From Elusimicrobiaceae bacterium (GTDB lineage: Bacteria; Elusimicrobiota; Elusimicrobia; Elusimicrobiales; Elusimicrobiaceae), in contig JAGCKY010000031.1 of NCBI GenBank assembly GCA_017647245.1, positions 1 through 9,427 of the forward strand: a stretch of 9,427 nucleotides of DNA. Direction: 5' to 3'. Shown in pieces: positions 1 to 6,830 of this stretch. The number at the start of each line of letters is the position of its first letter. Within the stretch, counting starts at the first letter, position 1. The translations under genes were made by a program, and so were the position numbers. The notes under the pieces were generated by a model. It saw only the letters and a list, made by a program, of their open reading frames with translations, was not told the DNA's origin and did no database searches.

Positions 1-67
1 TAAACGGACTGGATCCCGGAGCCATGTCCGGGATGACGGCATAATTTGGTGTTTCTTTTTTGTTCAT
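1..67 (-). CDS. 5' end of a leftward gene, probably pilin-like, running off the window
   Basis: A minus-strand ATG at 67-65 is preceded by an AGGAG ribosome site (78-74) with a 6-base spacer and opens a frame that stays open to the window edge: MNKKETPNYAVIPDMAPGSS and onward, 22 codons. Residues VIPDMAPGSS are encoded by a palindromic repeat (9-38). The mature part of the protein lies outside the window, so its function cannot be read directly. I infer a type IV pilin-like product for two reasons. Its promoter is almost identical to that of the intact pilin gene at 8539. The pilin remnant at the other end also has a palindrome-encoded leader peptide before its FT(L/P)I motif. An unrelated short gene or an untranslated leader remains possible. 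Confidence 0.45.
   Translation of the reverse strand, partial: MNKKETPNYAVIPDMAPGSSPF
9..38. repeat. dispersed palindromic repeat, left copy
   Basis: ATCCCGGA (13-20) and TCCGGGAT (27-34) form a perfect 8-base-pair inverted repeat around the loop GCCATG, flanked by CTGG and GACG. On the minus strand it reads GTCATCCC...GGGATC, the same core as the copy at 9375-9405. The form matches the small intergenic palindromes (REP-like) scattered through many bacterial genomes. Here it sits inside the leader region of a leftward reading frame. Confidence 0.6.
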
Positions 68-81
68 AACATTCTCCTCTC

Positions 82-116
82 AAAAAATCCTAAAACCTTG
101 CACCATTAGTGCAAGG
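82..116 (-). terminator. terminator-like hairpin in the leader of the leftward gene (candidate attenuator)
   Basis: Read on the minus strand, CCTTGCAC (116-109), loop TAATG, GTGCAAGG (103-96) is a perfect 8-base-pair stem, followed by TTTT (95-92) and then TTTTTT (87-82). That is the form of an intrinsic terminator. It lies between the minus-strand promoter (start site near 155) and the ATG at 67, so it would stop transcription before the gene unless bypassed. Just upstream, GGGCC (near 151) can pair with GGCCC (near 120-116), which gives the leader further folding options. It could be an attenuator or the 3' end of a roughly 70-base RNA; the sequence alone does not decide. Confidence 0.5.
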
Positions 117-161
117 GGCCAGAAGCAAAAATCATTACCTAGGCAAACCAGGCCCAAAAGA

Positions 162-200
162 AGTATACCAAAAAAAAAAAACAAGTCAAGGCCTGTTTTT
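162..200 (-). promoter_or_regulatory. sigma70-type promoter with T12 spacer, leftward
   Basis: On the minus strand there is a -35 TTGACT (189-184), a 16-base spacer containing 12 consecutive T (181-170) followed by GG, and a -10 TATACT (167-162). Upstream is AAAAACAGG (200-192). From 200 to 166 the element matches the promoter of the pilin gene at 8464-8498 in 34 of 35 bases. The predicted start is near 155. It drives the leftward gene starting at 67. Confidence 0.7.
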
Positions 201-259
201 ACTTTTTTAAATTACTACCAACTAACCCCTTTCCGGGCAGACCGGGGCTAGCGGTAATG

Positions 260-280
260 TGGTATAATATACATAAGGAG
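260..280 (+). promoter_or_regulatory. extended -10 promoter and ribosome site of nifU-nifS
   Basis: TGGTATAAT (260-268) is a perfect -10 hexamer with the TGn extension; no convincing -35 stands upstream. The ribosome site AAGGAG (275-280) begins almost where transcription should start, 5 bases before the ATG at 286. The leader would therefore be only about 10-12 bases, leaving no room for a riboswitch or attenuator. I saw no IscR/Rrf2-type operator. Confidence 0.6.
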
Positions 281-285
281 CCAAT

Positions 286-1140
286 ATGTGGGCTTATACA
301 GATAAAGTAATGGAACATTTCCGCCACCCGCGCAATGTGGGGGCGATTGAAAATGCCGACGCTACCGGACAAGTGGGTAGCTTGGTCTGTGGCGACGCGC
401 TCAAACTAACTTTGAAAATCAATAAAGAAACCGAAGTGATTGAAGACGCCAAATTTGAAACCTTCGGTTGTGCAAGTGCCATTGCATCTTCGTCGGTGTT
501 AACCGAAATGATTAAAGGTAAAACCTTAACCGAAGCGTCCAAAATCACCAACCAAGATATCGCCGACGAATTAGGATCACTTCCAGCGGAAAAAATGCAT
601 TGCTCGGTGATGGGTATGGAAGCTTTAGAGGCGGCCGTGCAAAGCTACCGTCAGGGTGGCAAGCCCGTCGTGTTTGAACAAGAAGCCGAAAAAATCATCT
701 GCCATTGTTTCAACGTGTCCGAGGAAGCCATCATTAAAGCTATCCGCACCAATCATTTAACGACGGTAGAAGAAGTAACTTTCTATACCAAAGCCGGCGG
801 CGCGTGCGGCAAATGTAAAGGCGAAATTCAGAAAATTTTAGATAAAGTTAATTCCTGCGCGGTGCCTACTGCGACGGATAACACAAACAAAAAATTTACG
901 GATTTAACGATTGTGGAAAAAATTAAACGCATTGAAAAAGTGTTGGAAGAAGATATCCGTCCGCAACTGAATATGGACGGCGGCTCGGTAGAGCTGGTGG
1001 ACGTAAACGGACTGACGGTTAAAGTGCGTTTAATCGGTATGTGTAGCGGTTGTCTGGCGGCCGATGCCACGCTCAAAGGATTTATTGAACGCACGCTCAA
1101 AGAAAAAATTGATCCGGATATCACGGTAGAAAAAGCTTAA
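286..1140 (+). CDS. nifU: NifU, modular iron-sulfur cluster scaffold protein
   Basis: Scaffold on which Fe-S clusters are assembled from iron and the sulfur delivered by NifS, then passed to apo-proteins in the cytoplasm. All three modules of full-length NifU are visible in 284 residues: an IscU-like domain (1-125) with ligand cysteines C35, C62 and C106; a central BFD-like [2Fe-2S] domain with C139, C141, C174 and C177; and a C-terminal Nfu domain (about 205-284) with C253-x-x-C256. The cysteine positions match those I know for Azotobacter NifU to within two residues. The start has an AAGGAG site at 5-base spacing. The stop overlaps the nifS ATG by one base (TAATG), so the two are co-translated. 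No nitrogenase gene is nearby, so a general housekeeping Fe-S role, as in Helicobacter and Campylobacter, is as likely as nitrogen fixation. Confidence 0.95.
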   Translation: MWAYTDKVMEHFRHPRNVGAIENADATGQVGSLVCGDALKLTLKINKETEVIEDAKFETFGCASAIASSSVLTEMIKGKTLTEASKITNQDIADELGSLPAEKMHCSVMGMEALEAAVQSYRQGGKPVVFEQEAEKIICHCFNVSEEAIIKAIRTNHLTTVEEVTFYTKAGGACGKCKGEIQKILDKVNSCAVPTATDNTNKKFTDLTIVEKIKRIEKVLEEDIRPQLNMDGGSVELVDVNGLTVKVRLIGMCSGCLAADATLKGFIERTLKEKIDPDITVEKA

Positions 1141-2309
1141 TGAAACTGATTTATTTAGATAATAATGCCACTACGCCCGTCGCGCCCGCCGTGTTTGACG
1201 CGATGAAGCCGTATTTTGTGGAAAAATACGGGAACGCATCGTCCATGTATCCGCTGGCGGCAGAGTCGCACAAAGCTATGGAAGCGGCGCGGCAACAGGT
1301 GGCGGATTTAGTCGGTGCGGCGCACGCCGATGAAATTATTTTCACGGGTTGCGCCACCGAAAGTGACAATACCGCTATTTTTTCCGCGGTGCGCAGTTTT
1401 CCCAACAAAAAACATATCATTACGTCGGCGGTGGAACACCCGGCTATTTTTCATCCGCTACATTATTTGGAGTCACAAGGATATAAGGTAGATTATATCG
1501 GGGTGGACACACAGGGCCGTTTTAATATGGACCAGTACAAAGCCGCGTTGCGCGACGATACGGCGCTAGTTACCGTCATGTGGGCTAATAATGAAACGGG
1601 TACGATTTTTCCCGTGGAAGAAATTGCGGCACTGGCCAAAGCGCGCGGCGCATTGTTTCACACAGACGGCGTGCAAGTGATTGGCAAAATGCCGCTGGAC
1701 GTAAAAAACACGCAAATTGATATGCTCTCTTTATCGGGTCACAAATTTAATGCACCCAAAGGCGTGGGCGCGCTATATGTGCGGCGCGGCACGCGCTTTA
1801 CCGAATTTATGATGGGCGGCCACCAGGAAAAAGCCCGCCGCGGCGGTACGGAAAATATCCCGTATATCGTCGGGCTTGGCAAAGCGGCCGAACTGGCCCG
1901 CACGCGCGCAAATAGCGATGCACTGGTCAAAATGGCCGCGTTGCGCGACCGCTTGCAAAATGGTCTGCTCACAAAAATTCCCGACAGCAAATTAAACGGT
2001 GACCCGCAAAACCGCGTGCCGAATACTGTCAATATCAGCTTCGGTTATGTGGAAGGCGAATCTATTTTGATGCACCTCAACGAATATGGCATTTGCGCGT
2101 CCTCGGGCTCTGCGTGCACATCGGGGTCATTGGAACCGTCGCACGTGATGCGCGCGATGGGGGTGGATTTCCAATTTGCCCACGGCTCGGTGCGGTTTTC
2201 TCTTTCAGAAGACACCACGCAAGCAGAAGTAGACAAAGTGATAGAAGTCTTGCCGGGCATTATAGAAAACCTGCGCAAAATTTCACCGTTTTCCCGATTG
2301 AAAAAATAA
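1140..2309 (+). CDS. nifS: NifS-type cysteine desulfurase
   Basis: PLP enzyme that converts cysteine to alanine and hands the persulfide sulfur to the scaffold, here NifU next door. It is a class V aminotransferase fold of 389 residues, normal for group I desulfurases. Visible sites are the start YLDNNATTP, H100 in the SAVEHP motif (stacks on PLP), ANNETG (149-154), D176 in HTDGVQ, the PLP lysine K202 in SGHKFNAPKGVG, the RRGGTENIP segment (233-241), and the catalytic cysteine C326 in SSGSACTSGSLEPSHVMRAMG. The loop carrying C326 is the short, Nif/IscS-like form, not the SufS form. It is co-transcribed with nifU (one-base overlap) and followed by a strong terminator, so the two form a complete two-gene unit. 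No truncation or missing residue is seen. Confidence 0.95.
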   Translation: MKLIYLDNNATTPVAPAVFDAMKPYFVEKYGNASSMYPLAAESHKAMEAARQQVADLVGAAHADEIIFTGCATESDNTAIFSAVRSFPNKKHIITSAVEHPAIFHPLHYLESQGYKVDYIGVDTQGRFNMDQYKAALRDDTALVTVMWANNETGTIFPVEEIAALAKARGALFHTDGVQVIGKMPLDVKNTQIDMLSLSGHKFNAPKGVGALYVRRGTRFTEFMMGGHQEKARRGGTENIPYIVGLGKAAELARTRANSDALVKMAALRDRLQNGLLTKIPDSKLNGDPQNRVPNTVNISFGYVEGESILMHLNEYGICASSGSACTSGSLEPSHVMRAMGVDFQFAHGSVRFSLSEDTTQAEVDKVIEVLPGIIENLRKISPFSRLKK

Positions 2310-2324
2310 GGGCAAAATTTTATT

Positions 2325-2356
2325 CCGGGCGTGCTTGTCGGGCACGCCCGGTTTTT
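2325..2356 (+). terminator. intrinsic terminator after nifS
   Basis: CCGGGCGTGC (2325-2334) and GCACGCCCGG (2342-2351) form a perfect GC-rich 10-base-pair stem with a 7-base loop, followed by TTTTT (2352-2356). It lies 15 bases after the nifS stop codon and separates nifUS from the next operon. Confidence 0.9.
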
Positions 2357-2364
2357 ATTAGAAT
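2335..2364 (+). promoter_or_regulatory. weak candidate promoter of the TPR-nucleotidase-dus operon
   Basis: TTGTCG (2335-2340), an 18-base gap and TAGAAT (2359-2364) could be -35 and -10 boxes, overlapping the nifS terminator. Transcription would start near 2371, about 34 bases before the ATG at 2405. The -35 match is poor. A promoter is expected here because the upstream unit ends in a strong terminator. Confidence 0.28.
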
Positions 2365-2404
2365 AAATAAGTTGGATGCAATGGGTACGCACGCGAGGAA
2401 ATTT

Positions 2405-2875
2405 ATGAAAAAATTAGTATTAATCCTTTTGGTAGCAATAGCAGTGGGCGGTACGGCTCTTTTGTGCGTGCTTATTGCACAGCGTGTATCTTCCGTTCAG
2501 ATAAGTCAGCCGGAAGAAAAACCAATTCAACAGGCGGTGCAACCTTCAGCGGTTGATCAAGATCCTATTGTCCGGACAGGCTTTATACAAAATTTTGAAC
2601 CGATTCATGAGAATCAGCCAAATCAAGTAAAAGACAGCTCTCAATTGATTGTATCGTACCGATCTGATTCCTCCGAAAATACTCGTCCGGCCGTTGTACA
2701 AAATACGGCCGTGCGCCAACGACTTGTAGAGGGAATTGAGGCCTATAATAAAGAGGACTATCAAACGGCTTTGCGTAAATGGACTGAAGCCCACCAAATA
2801 GATCCAAACGACCCCGATATAAATTTAGCATTACGAAAAGTGAAAGAAGTATTAGAAAAGGAAAACGCTAATTAA
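2405..2875 (+). CDS. small membrane-anchored protein with a C-terminal TPR repeat
   Basis: A 156-residue protein. Residues 4-25 (LVLILLVAIAVGG...) form one hydrophobic segment after MKK, with no lipobox (the only nearby cysteine follows LL), so it is a signal anchor or uncleaved signal. Residues 30-100 are polar, rich in Q, E, P and S, probably a flexible periplasmic linker. Residues from about 101 to the end hold one tetratricopeptide-type helix pair (GIEAYNKEDYQTALRKW, then A-x7-P), which suggests a protein-binding role outside the inner membrane. The ATG at 2405 is chosen because GAGGAA (2395-2400) precedes it and the signal starts at once; an in-frame ATG at 2381 would put polar residues in front. 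The stop lies 9 bases before the nucleotidase ATG, and the ribosome site of that gene overlaps this stop. I do not recognise a named family. Confidence 0.8.
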   Translation: MKKLVLILLVAIAVGGTALLCVLIAQRVSSVQISQPEEKPIQQAVQPSAVDQDPIVRTGFIQNFEPIHENQPNQVKDSSQLIVSYRSDSSENTRPAVVQNTAVRQRLVEGIEAYNKEDYQTALRKWTEAHQIDPNDPDINLALRKVKEVLEKENAN

Positions 2876-2884
2876 GGAGACAAA

Positions 2885-4351
2885 ATGAAAAAATTATCGT
2901 TGCTGATAGCCGTTTTATTTGTTGCGGTGGGCTTGTTTGCCAAGACCACCACGATTTACCACACCAGCGATACACACGGGTTTTATTATCCGCGTAATGG
3001 AGAAGGAGGTTTTGCCGCGTTGGCCAATGTGCTTAAACACGGACAGCAACCGTATTTGCTGTTAGATAGCGGCGATTTTTCTAATGGTACAGTGGAAGCC
3101 AAGCGCTCTAAAGGTATCAAAAGCGCGCAAATTATGAATAAAGCAGGTTATAACGCCACCACAATCGGCAATCATGAATTTGACTTCAAAGACGCCGGCG
3201 TAGAGCCGATACTCAAAGCGCTCAATTTTCCGGTGTTGGCGGCGAATTTTTTAGATACAAAAAGCAATCAATATCCGCCCAATGTCAAGCCCTATAAAAT
3301 TTTTGATGTAGACGGTGTGAAGGTGGCAGTCATCGGGCTGGCCAATGCCACTCCCACCAATGCGACCAAAAAATATAAATTCAAAAATCCGATTAAAACC
3401 TTGCGCAAGATTTTGCCGGAAGTAGAGGCGCAACATCCTAATATCGTGGCGGTTATCGTACACGACTCTTTGCAAGATGACAAACACGGCACCAAGCCCT
3501 ATGTGGAAGAAATTGCAAAAAAATTCGGCGGACGGGTGCATTTAGTATTTGGCGGTCACGCGCATAAAATTATCCAAAACGAAACGATTAACGGCGTGCT
3601 GTTTACCGAGAGCGGCTGTCATACAGATAATGTCAGCAAAGTAACTGTCGTCACCGATGATGCCACCGGAAAATTTGTGTCGGCTTCGTCTGAACTAATC
3701 GCGCTGACGGTTGCGAAAGTAGGCATAGATAAAGAAGTAGCCGCGTATGCAGACAGCTTAAAAGAGAGCGGCATGGACGAAGTATTTGGTGTGGCCAGCG
3801 AAGACATCACGATGGATCCGGTGGTAGCAGGTCACATAGATGGTCCGCTCAACGACTGGATTGCCGATTTGGGCCGCGCTTATACCGGCACGCAAATTTT
3901 TGCACACAATAACGGCGGCACGCGTGTGGATATCAAACAAGGGCCGATTACCAAACGCGATACAGTGGATATGCACCCGTTTGAAAATAAAATTGTCAGA
4001 ATGACGGTCAACGGAAAGTTTCTGAAATTTTTAGTTAAAAAATCTTTATTGCCGCGTAGTTTATACACCTATTCCGGCATGACTATTACGTACCGCAATC
4101 ACAAAGGCAAAGTGAAAGATTTACAAATTTTTGTAGACGGTAAACCCGTGCAAGATAAAGAATTGTACACGCTGGGTACTAACGACTATATTGCTTTTGG
4201 CGGCAGTGAAGGTTGGCCGTTTAAGCGCATTAAGGATAGCGAAAAGCAACAGGTCGGCACCGGAAATGTGCGCAGTATTTTGGAAGACGGCATCCGGGCA
4301 CAATCGCCGCTCAAGCCTATCGCCACGGGACGTATTATTGAATATAAATGA
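2885..4351 (+). CDS. secreted 5'-nucleotidase-family metallophosphoesterase
   Basis: Periplasmic or secreted phosphohydrolase of the UshA/5'-nucleotidase family, expected to remove phosphate from nucleotides or related esters for scavenging. Of 488 residues, 1-19 form a signal peptide (MKKLSLLIAVLFVAVGLFA). The two-metal catalytic domain (about 21-275) has every ligand motif: TSDTHG (D29, H31), DSGD (D64), GNHEFD (N96, with H97 and D100 as the catalytic pair), VIVHDS (H193) and FGGHAH (H225, H227). The C-terminal nucleotide-binding domain (about 300-488) has HNNGGTR (341-347), HPFENK, and DYIAFGGSEGW (from 434), which corresponds to the aromatic base-stacking region. AAGGAG (2874-2879) lies 5 bases before the ATG. 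The stop shares ATGA with the next gene, a degenerate paralogue. The exact substrate cannot be told from sequence. Confidence 0.9.
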   Translation: MKKLSLLIAVLFVAVGLFAKTTTIYHTSDTHGFYYPRNGEGGFAALANVLKHGQQPYLLLDSGDFSNGTVEAKRSKGIKSAQIMNKAGYNATTIGNHEFDFKDAGVEPILKALNFPVLAANFLDTKSNQYPPNVKPYKIFDVDGVKVAVIGLANATPTNATKKYKFKNPIKTLRKILPEVEAQHPNIVAVIVHDSLQDDKHGTKPYVEEIAKKFGGRVHLVFGGHAHKIIQNETINGVLFTESGCHTDNVSKVTVVTDDATGKFVSASSELIALTVAKVGIDKEVAAYADSLKESGMDEVFGVASEDITMDPVVAGHIDGPLNDWIADLGRAYTGTQIFAHNNGGTRVDIKQGPITKRDTVDMHPFENKIVRMTVNGKFLKFLVKKSLLPRSLYTYSGMTITYRNHKGKVKDLQIFVDGKPVQDKELYTLGTNDYIAFGGSEGWPFKRIKDSEKQQVGTGNVRSILEDGIRAQSPLKPIATGRIIEYK

Positions 4352-5838
4352 AACGATTTGCCTGTTTTCTTTGTCTGGTAAGTTTTTGGGTAATAGGTTG
4401 CGCGCCGAAGGAATTGCCCTCTGTAAATATCTTTGTAACTGCAGATATTGAGGGGGTATTTTGGTCGCGCACGGAACCGCGCCACGGTAACGAAGTAACA
4501 GGCGGACTGGCTGTTTTAAAAACATTCCTAGATAAACAGACTACACCCTTTCTGCTTTTGGAAGGGGGGAATTGGTTTGCGCAAACGCCGGAAGGCACAC
4601 TCTCTCAAGGGAATTATTTTAATGAGTTGACCGCTACTATTGCGTATGCCGGGCGTTTATTTACCGAAAAAGATTTAATGTATGGGTGGGGGTCTTTGAG
4701 CCATATTTTAAAAGACTCGCCCGCGCCGTTTATCTTATCTAATGTAACATTGACAAACGGTAATTTACCTGCCGGTGCCAAATCATGGTTGCTTACCAAA
4801 GTAGGCGATTATAAAATAGGAGTAATCGGACTGGTGAGTCCGCAGGCGCTCAAAGGACGGCAACGGTTGGGCGGACTTAAAATAGCAGATCCCATAAAAA
4901 CAGCAGAGCCGTTAATTGCGCAGTTGCGTGAAAGAGGTGCACAAGCCATTGTGGTGATGAGTGCTTTGGGCTCTGCTGAGGATAAACAAGCAGTAACTGA
5001 GCGTGAACTGGCTGAAGAAGTTAGCGGTATAGACGTGATTATTAGTGCGGGAGTAGGTGGCGAAAACGCAGAGACCACCCGCGTAGGCAAGACGTGGATT
5101 ATTTATCCGGGATCGCGTTTGGATAGTGTAGGGCGCGTGCAATTATCCTTTAATAAAAATAATGAACTAGCTGATATACAATTTGAAGATGTGGTTTTGT
5201 ACCGCCGCGATTTTGATGAAGATGCTTCTATCGCACAAGCCGCCGAACAGTTGCGCCAAACAACGCGTAATCAAATGGTACGCTCGGTGGGCAAATCCGA
5301 ACAAGAAATGGTGGGACGATTAGATGGCGAATCGGCGCTGGGCAGTTGGGCGGCGGATTGTTTGCGCACGTGGGCCAAAGCCGATGCGGCGGTGCTCAAT
5401 GCTTCCTCGTTGCGCGGGGTGCTTCCGAAAGGAACGGTTACGCAATATGATTTGTATAATCTTTATCCGTATAGCGATAATGTAACGTATCTAACGATTA
5501 AAGGGGCGGCGTTGTTGCAAGCGTTGGAAGAAGGGCTGTCCGTGCCGGATAATTTTGCCCAGATTTCGGGTTTGCGTATCCGCTACAATCCCGATGCTCC
5601 GACCGGCAAACGTATTACGGCGGTGCGGGTCAACGGTACACCGATTGCTCCTTGGGTCACTTATCGCGTGGCGGTAACCGATTATATGCTTTCGGGCGGT
5701 GCGGGGCATGACGGATTTATTGATTCGCTGGAATTTAAAAACACACAAGTGGAAATGCGCACGGTATTGCGTTTGTGTTTAGCAGGTAAAAAAGCGGCCA
5801 CCGCCCCGCAACCGGGCCGCTGGAGTATAAGCAAATGA
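4348..5838 (+). CDS. lipoprotein paralogue of 5'-nucleotidase with a degenerate active site (probable pseudoenzyme)
   Basis: A 496-residue protein with the same two-domain layout as its neighbour. It starts with a lipoprotein signal (MKRFACFLCLVSFWVIGC, lipobox VIGC, lipid-bearing C18). The metallophosphatase domain keeps the fold pattern but not the chemistry. TSDTHG has become TADIEG (D33 kept, His to E35); DSGD has become EGGN (E72, N75); GNHEFD is absent, with MYGWGS in its place; the VHDS His is missing; and the GGHAH pair is replaced by SAGVGGEN. The C-terminal domain is better kept: LNASSLRG (N351, R356), LYPYSDN, and TDYMLSGGAGHDGF with the expected Gly-rich aromatic motif. It may therefore still bind a nucleotide-like ligand without cleaving it. 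Its ATG lies within the ATGA overlap with the upstream gene and its stop in another ATGA with dus, so translation is coupled on both sides. A different metal-free activity cannot be excluded. Confidence 0.88.
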   Translation: MKRFACFLCLVSFWVIGCAPKELPSVNIFVTADIEGVFWSRTEPRHGNEVTGGLAVLKTFLDKQTTPFLLLEGGNWFAQTPEGTLSQGNYFNELTATIAYAGRLFTEKDLMYGWGSLSHILKDSPAPFILSNVTLTNGNLPAGAKSWLLTKVGDYKIGVIGLVSPQALKGRQRLGGLKIADPIKTAEPLIAQLRERGAQAIVVMSALGSAEDKQAVTERELAEEVSGIDVIISAGVGGENAETTRVGKTWIIYPGSRLDSVGRVQLSFNKNNELADIQFEDVVLYRRDFDEDASIAQAAEQLRQTTRNQMVRSVGKSEQEMVGRLDGESALGSWAADCLRTWAKADAAVLNASSLRGVLPKGTVTQYDLYNLYPYSDNVTYLTIKGAALLQALEEGLSVPDNFAQISGLRIRYNPDAPTGKRITAVRVNGTPIAPWVTYRVAVTDYMLSGGAGHDGFIDSLEFKNTQVEMRTVLRLCLAGKKAATAPQPGRWSISK

Positions 5839-6800
5839 GTTGCGTGCGCGAAGTAAAAATCGGCTCTTTTTTAGCTCCCAATAATTTGTGGCTCGCTCCC
5901 ATGGCGGGCATAACGGATGGACCGTTTCGCGCACTATGTTTGCGCGGCGGCGCGGGCGTGGTATGTGCCGAAATGGTGTCCGCACACGCGGTGCATTACG
6001 GCAACGTACGCAGTACGCGCATGCTGCAAATTTCCGACAGAGAAAAGCCCGTTTCTATGCAAATTTTCGGCTCTGATGAACAGACTATTGCACAGGCCGC
6101 CCGCGCCGCAGAACAACGCGGGGCAGATATCGTGGATATCAATGCGGGTTGCCCGGTTAAAAAAATTAATAAAGCCGGTGCAGGGTGTGTGCTGATGAAA
6201 GACCCCGTTCATTTGGGGCGGCTGGTGGGGGCGGCAGTCAAAGCGGTCAAAATTCCCGTTACGCTTAAAACGCGAATTGCCTTAAAACGCGGTACAATTT
6301 TGGGGCCGGAGCTTGCGCACATTGCCGAAAGTGAAGGTGCGGCGGCCGTGATGATGCACGCACGGGCAGCAGAAGATATGCACACGGGTGCGCCGGATTT
6401 GGACGCATTGGCCCGTGTCTGCGCGGCAGTTAAAATTCCTGTGTTTGGCAACGGCGGCATTGACGGTGCCGATATGGCACAAAAATTTTTTGATGCCGGA
6501 TGTGCGGGGCTGTTAATGGGGCGCGCCGCAGTGGGCAATCCGTATATTTTCCGCGATATTCAAGACGGACTTGCGGGCAAAAAAATTATTCCTTTAGACC
6601 ATAAACGTCGCGCAGAGATTTATTTGGCCTTAATAGAAGAAAATGTGGCTCATTACGGCGAGCGTATCGGAGTAGGCCGCAGTAAAAAAACGGCGGGTTA
6701 TTGGCTGCGTGATTTCCCGGGCGCGGCGGATTTTCGCGCACGCTTTGTGCGTTTGGAAAAATTGGAAGATATTAAAAAGTTATTTGCGCAAATACACTAG
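5835..6800 (+). CDS. dusB: tRNA-dihydrouridine synthase, DusB type
   Basis: FMN- and NADPH-dependent enzyme that reduces specific uridines in the tRNA D-loop to dihydrouridine, in the cytoplasm. It has 321 residues, like E. coli DusB. The TIM barrel starts with LAPMAGITDGPFR (20-32). Other sites are QIFGSD (76-81), the catalytic cysteine C106 in INAGCPVKK, FMN contacts K145 (TLKTR), H175 (MMHAR), GNGGI (205-209) and MGRAAVGNPYIF (from 228), and a C-terminal helical tRNA-binding part (about 245-321). The usual HGRT stretch after the barrel His is HARA here, a mild departure. The start codon lies in an ATGA overlap with the nucleotidase-like gene, so it is translated with it; I see no functional link to nucleotidases beyond co-transcription. 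DusB rather than DusA or DusC is judged from motif resemblance only. Confidence 0.88.
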   Translation: MSCVREVKIGSFLAPNNLWLAPMAGITDGPFRALCLRGGAGVVCAEMVSAHAVHYGNVRSTRMLQISDREKPVSMQIFGSDEQTIAQAARAAEQRGADIVDINAGCPVKKINKAGAGCVLMKDPVHLGRLVGAAVKAVKIPVTLKTRIALKRGTILGPELAHIAESEGAAAVMMHARAAEDMHTGAPDLDALARVCAAVKIPVFGNGGIDGADMAQKFFDAGCAGLLMGRAAVGNPYIFRDIQDGLAGKKIIPLDHKRRAEIYLALIEENVAHYGERIGVGRSKKTAGYWLRDFPGAADFRARFVRLEKLEDIKKLFAQIH

Positions 6801-6802
6801 GA

Positions 6803-6824
6803 ATATCATCTAACAGAATGATAT
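6803..6824. other. AT-rich hairpin between two convergent genes
   Basis: ATATCAT (6803-6809) and ATGATAT (6818-6824) form a 7-base-pair stem with an 8-base loop in the 30-base gap between the dus stop and the stop of the leftward gene. There is no T-run on either side, so it is at best a weak shared terminator or mRNA 3'-end protector. Confidence 0.3.
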
Positions 6825-6830
6825 GCCGGA

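Noticed and set aside
227..250. CCCC...GGGG inverted repeat upstream of the nifU -10 as an operator
   Set aside because: Only four base pairs with a long, unpaired middle; no resemblance to known Fe-S regulator sites.
60..251. Plus-strand open frame of 63 codons ahead of nifU
   Set aside because: It runs across the leader hairpin, the T12/A12 promoter element and the upstream part of the nifU promoter region; the predicted peptide is Lys- and Ser-rich low complexity with no ribosome site.
2093..2404. Upstream extension of the TPR gene frame into nifS
   Set aside because: It overlaps the end of nifS in another frame and the terminator; the signal-anchor start at 2405 with its ribosome site explains the gene.
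4121..4598. Minus-strand open frames of 87-134 codons under the nucleotidase junction
   Set aside because: They are antisense to two well-supported genes, have no ribosome sites and show no family motifs.
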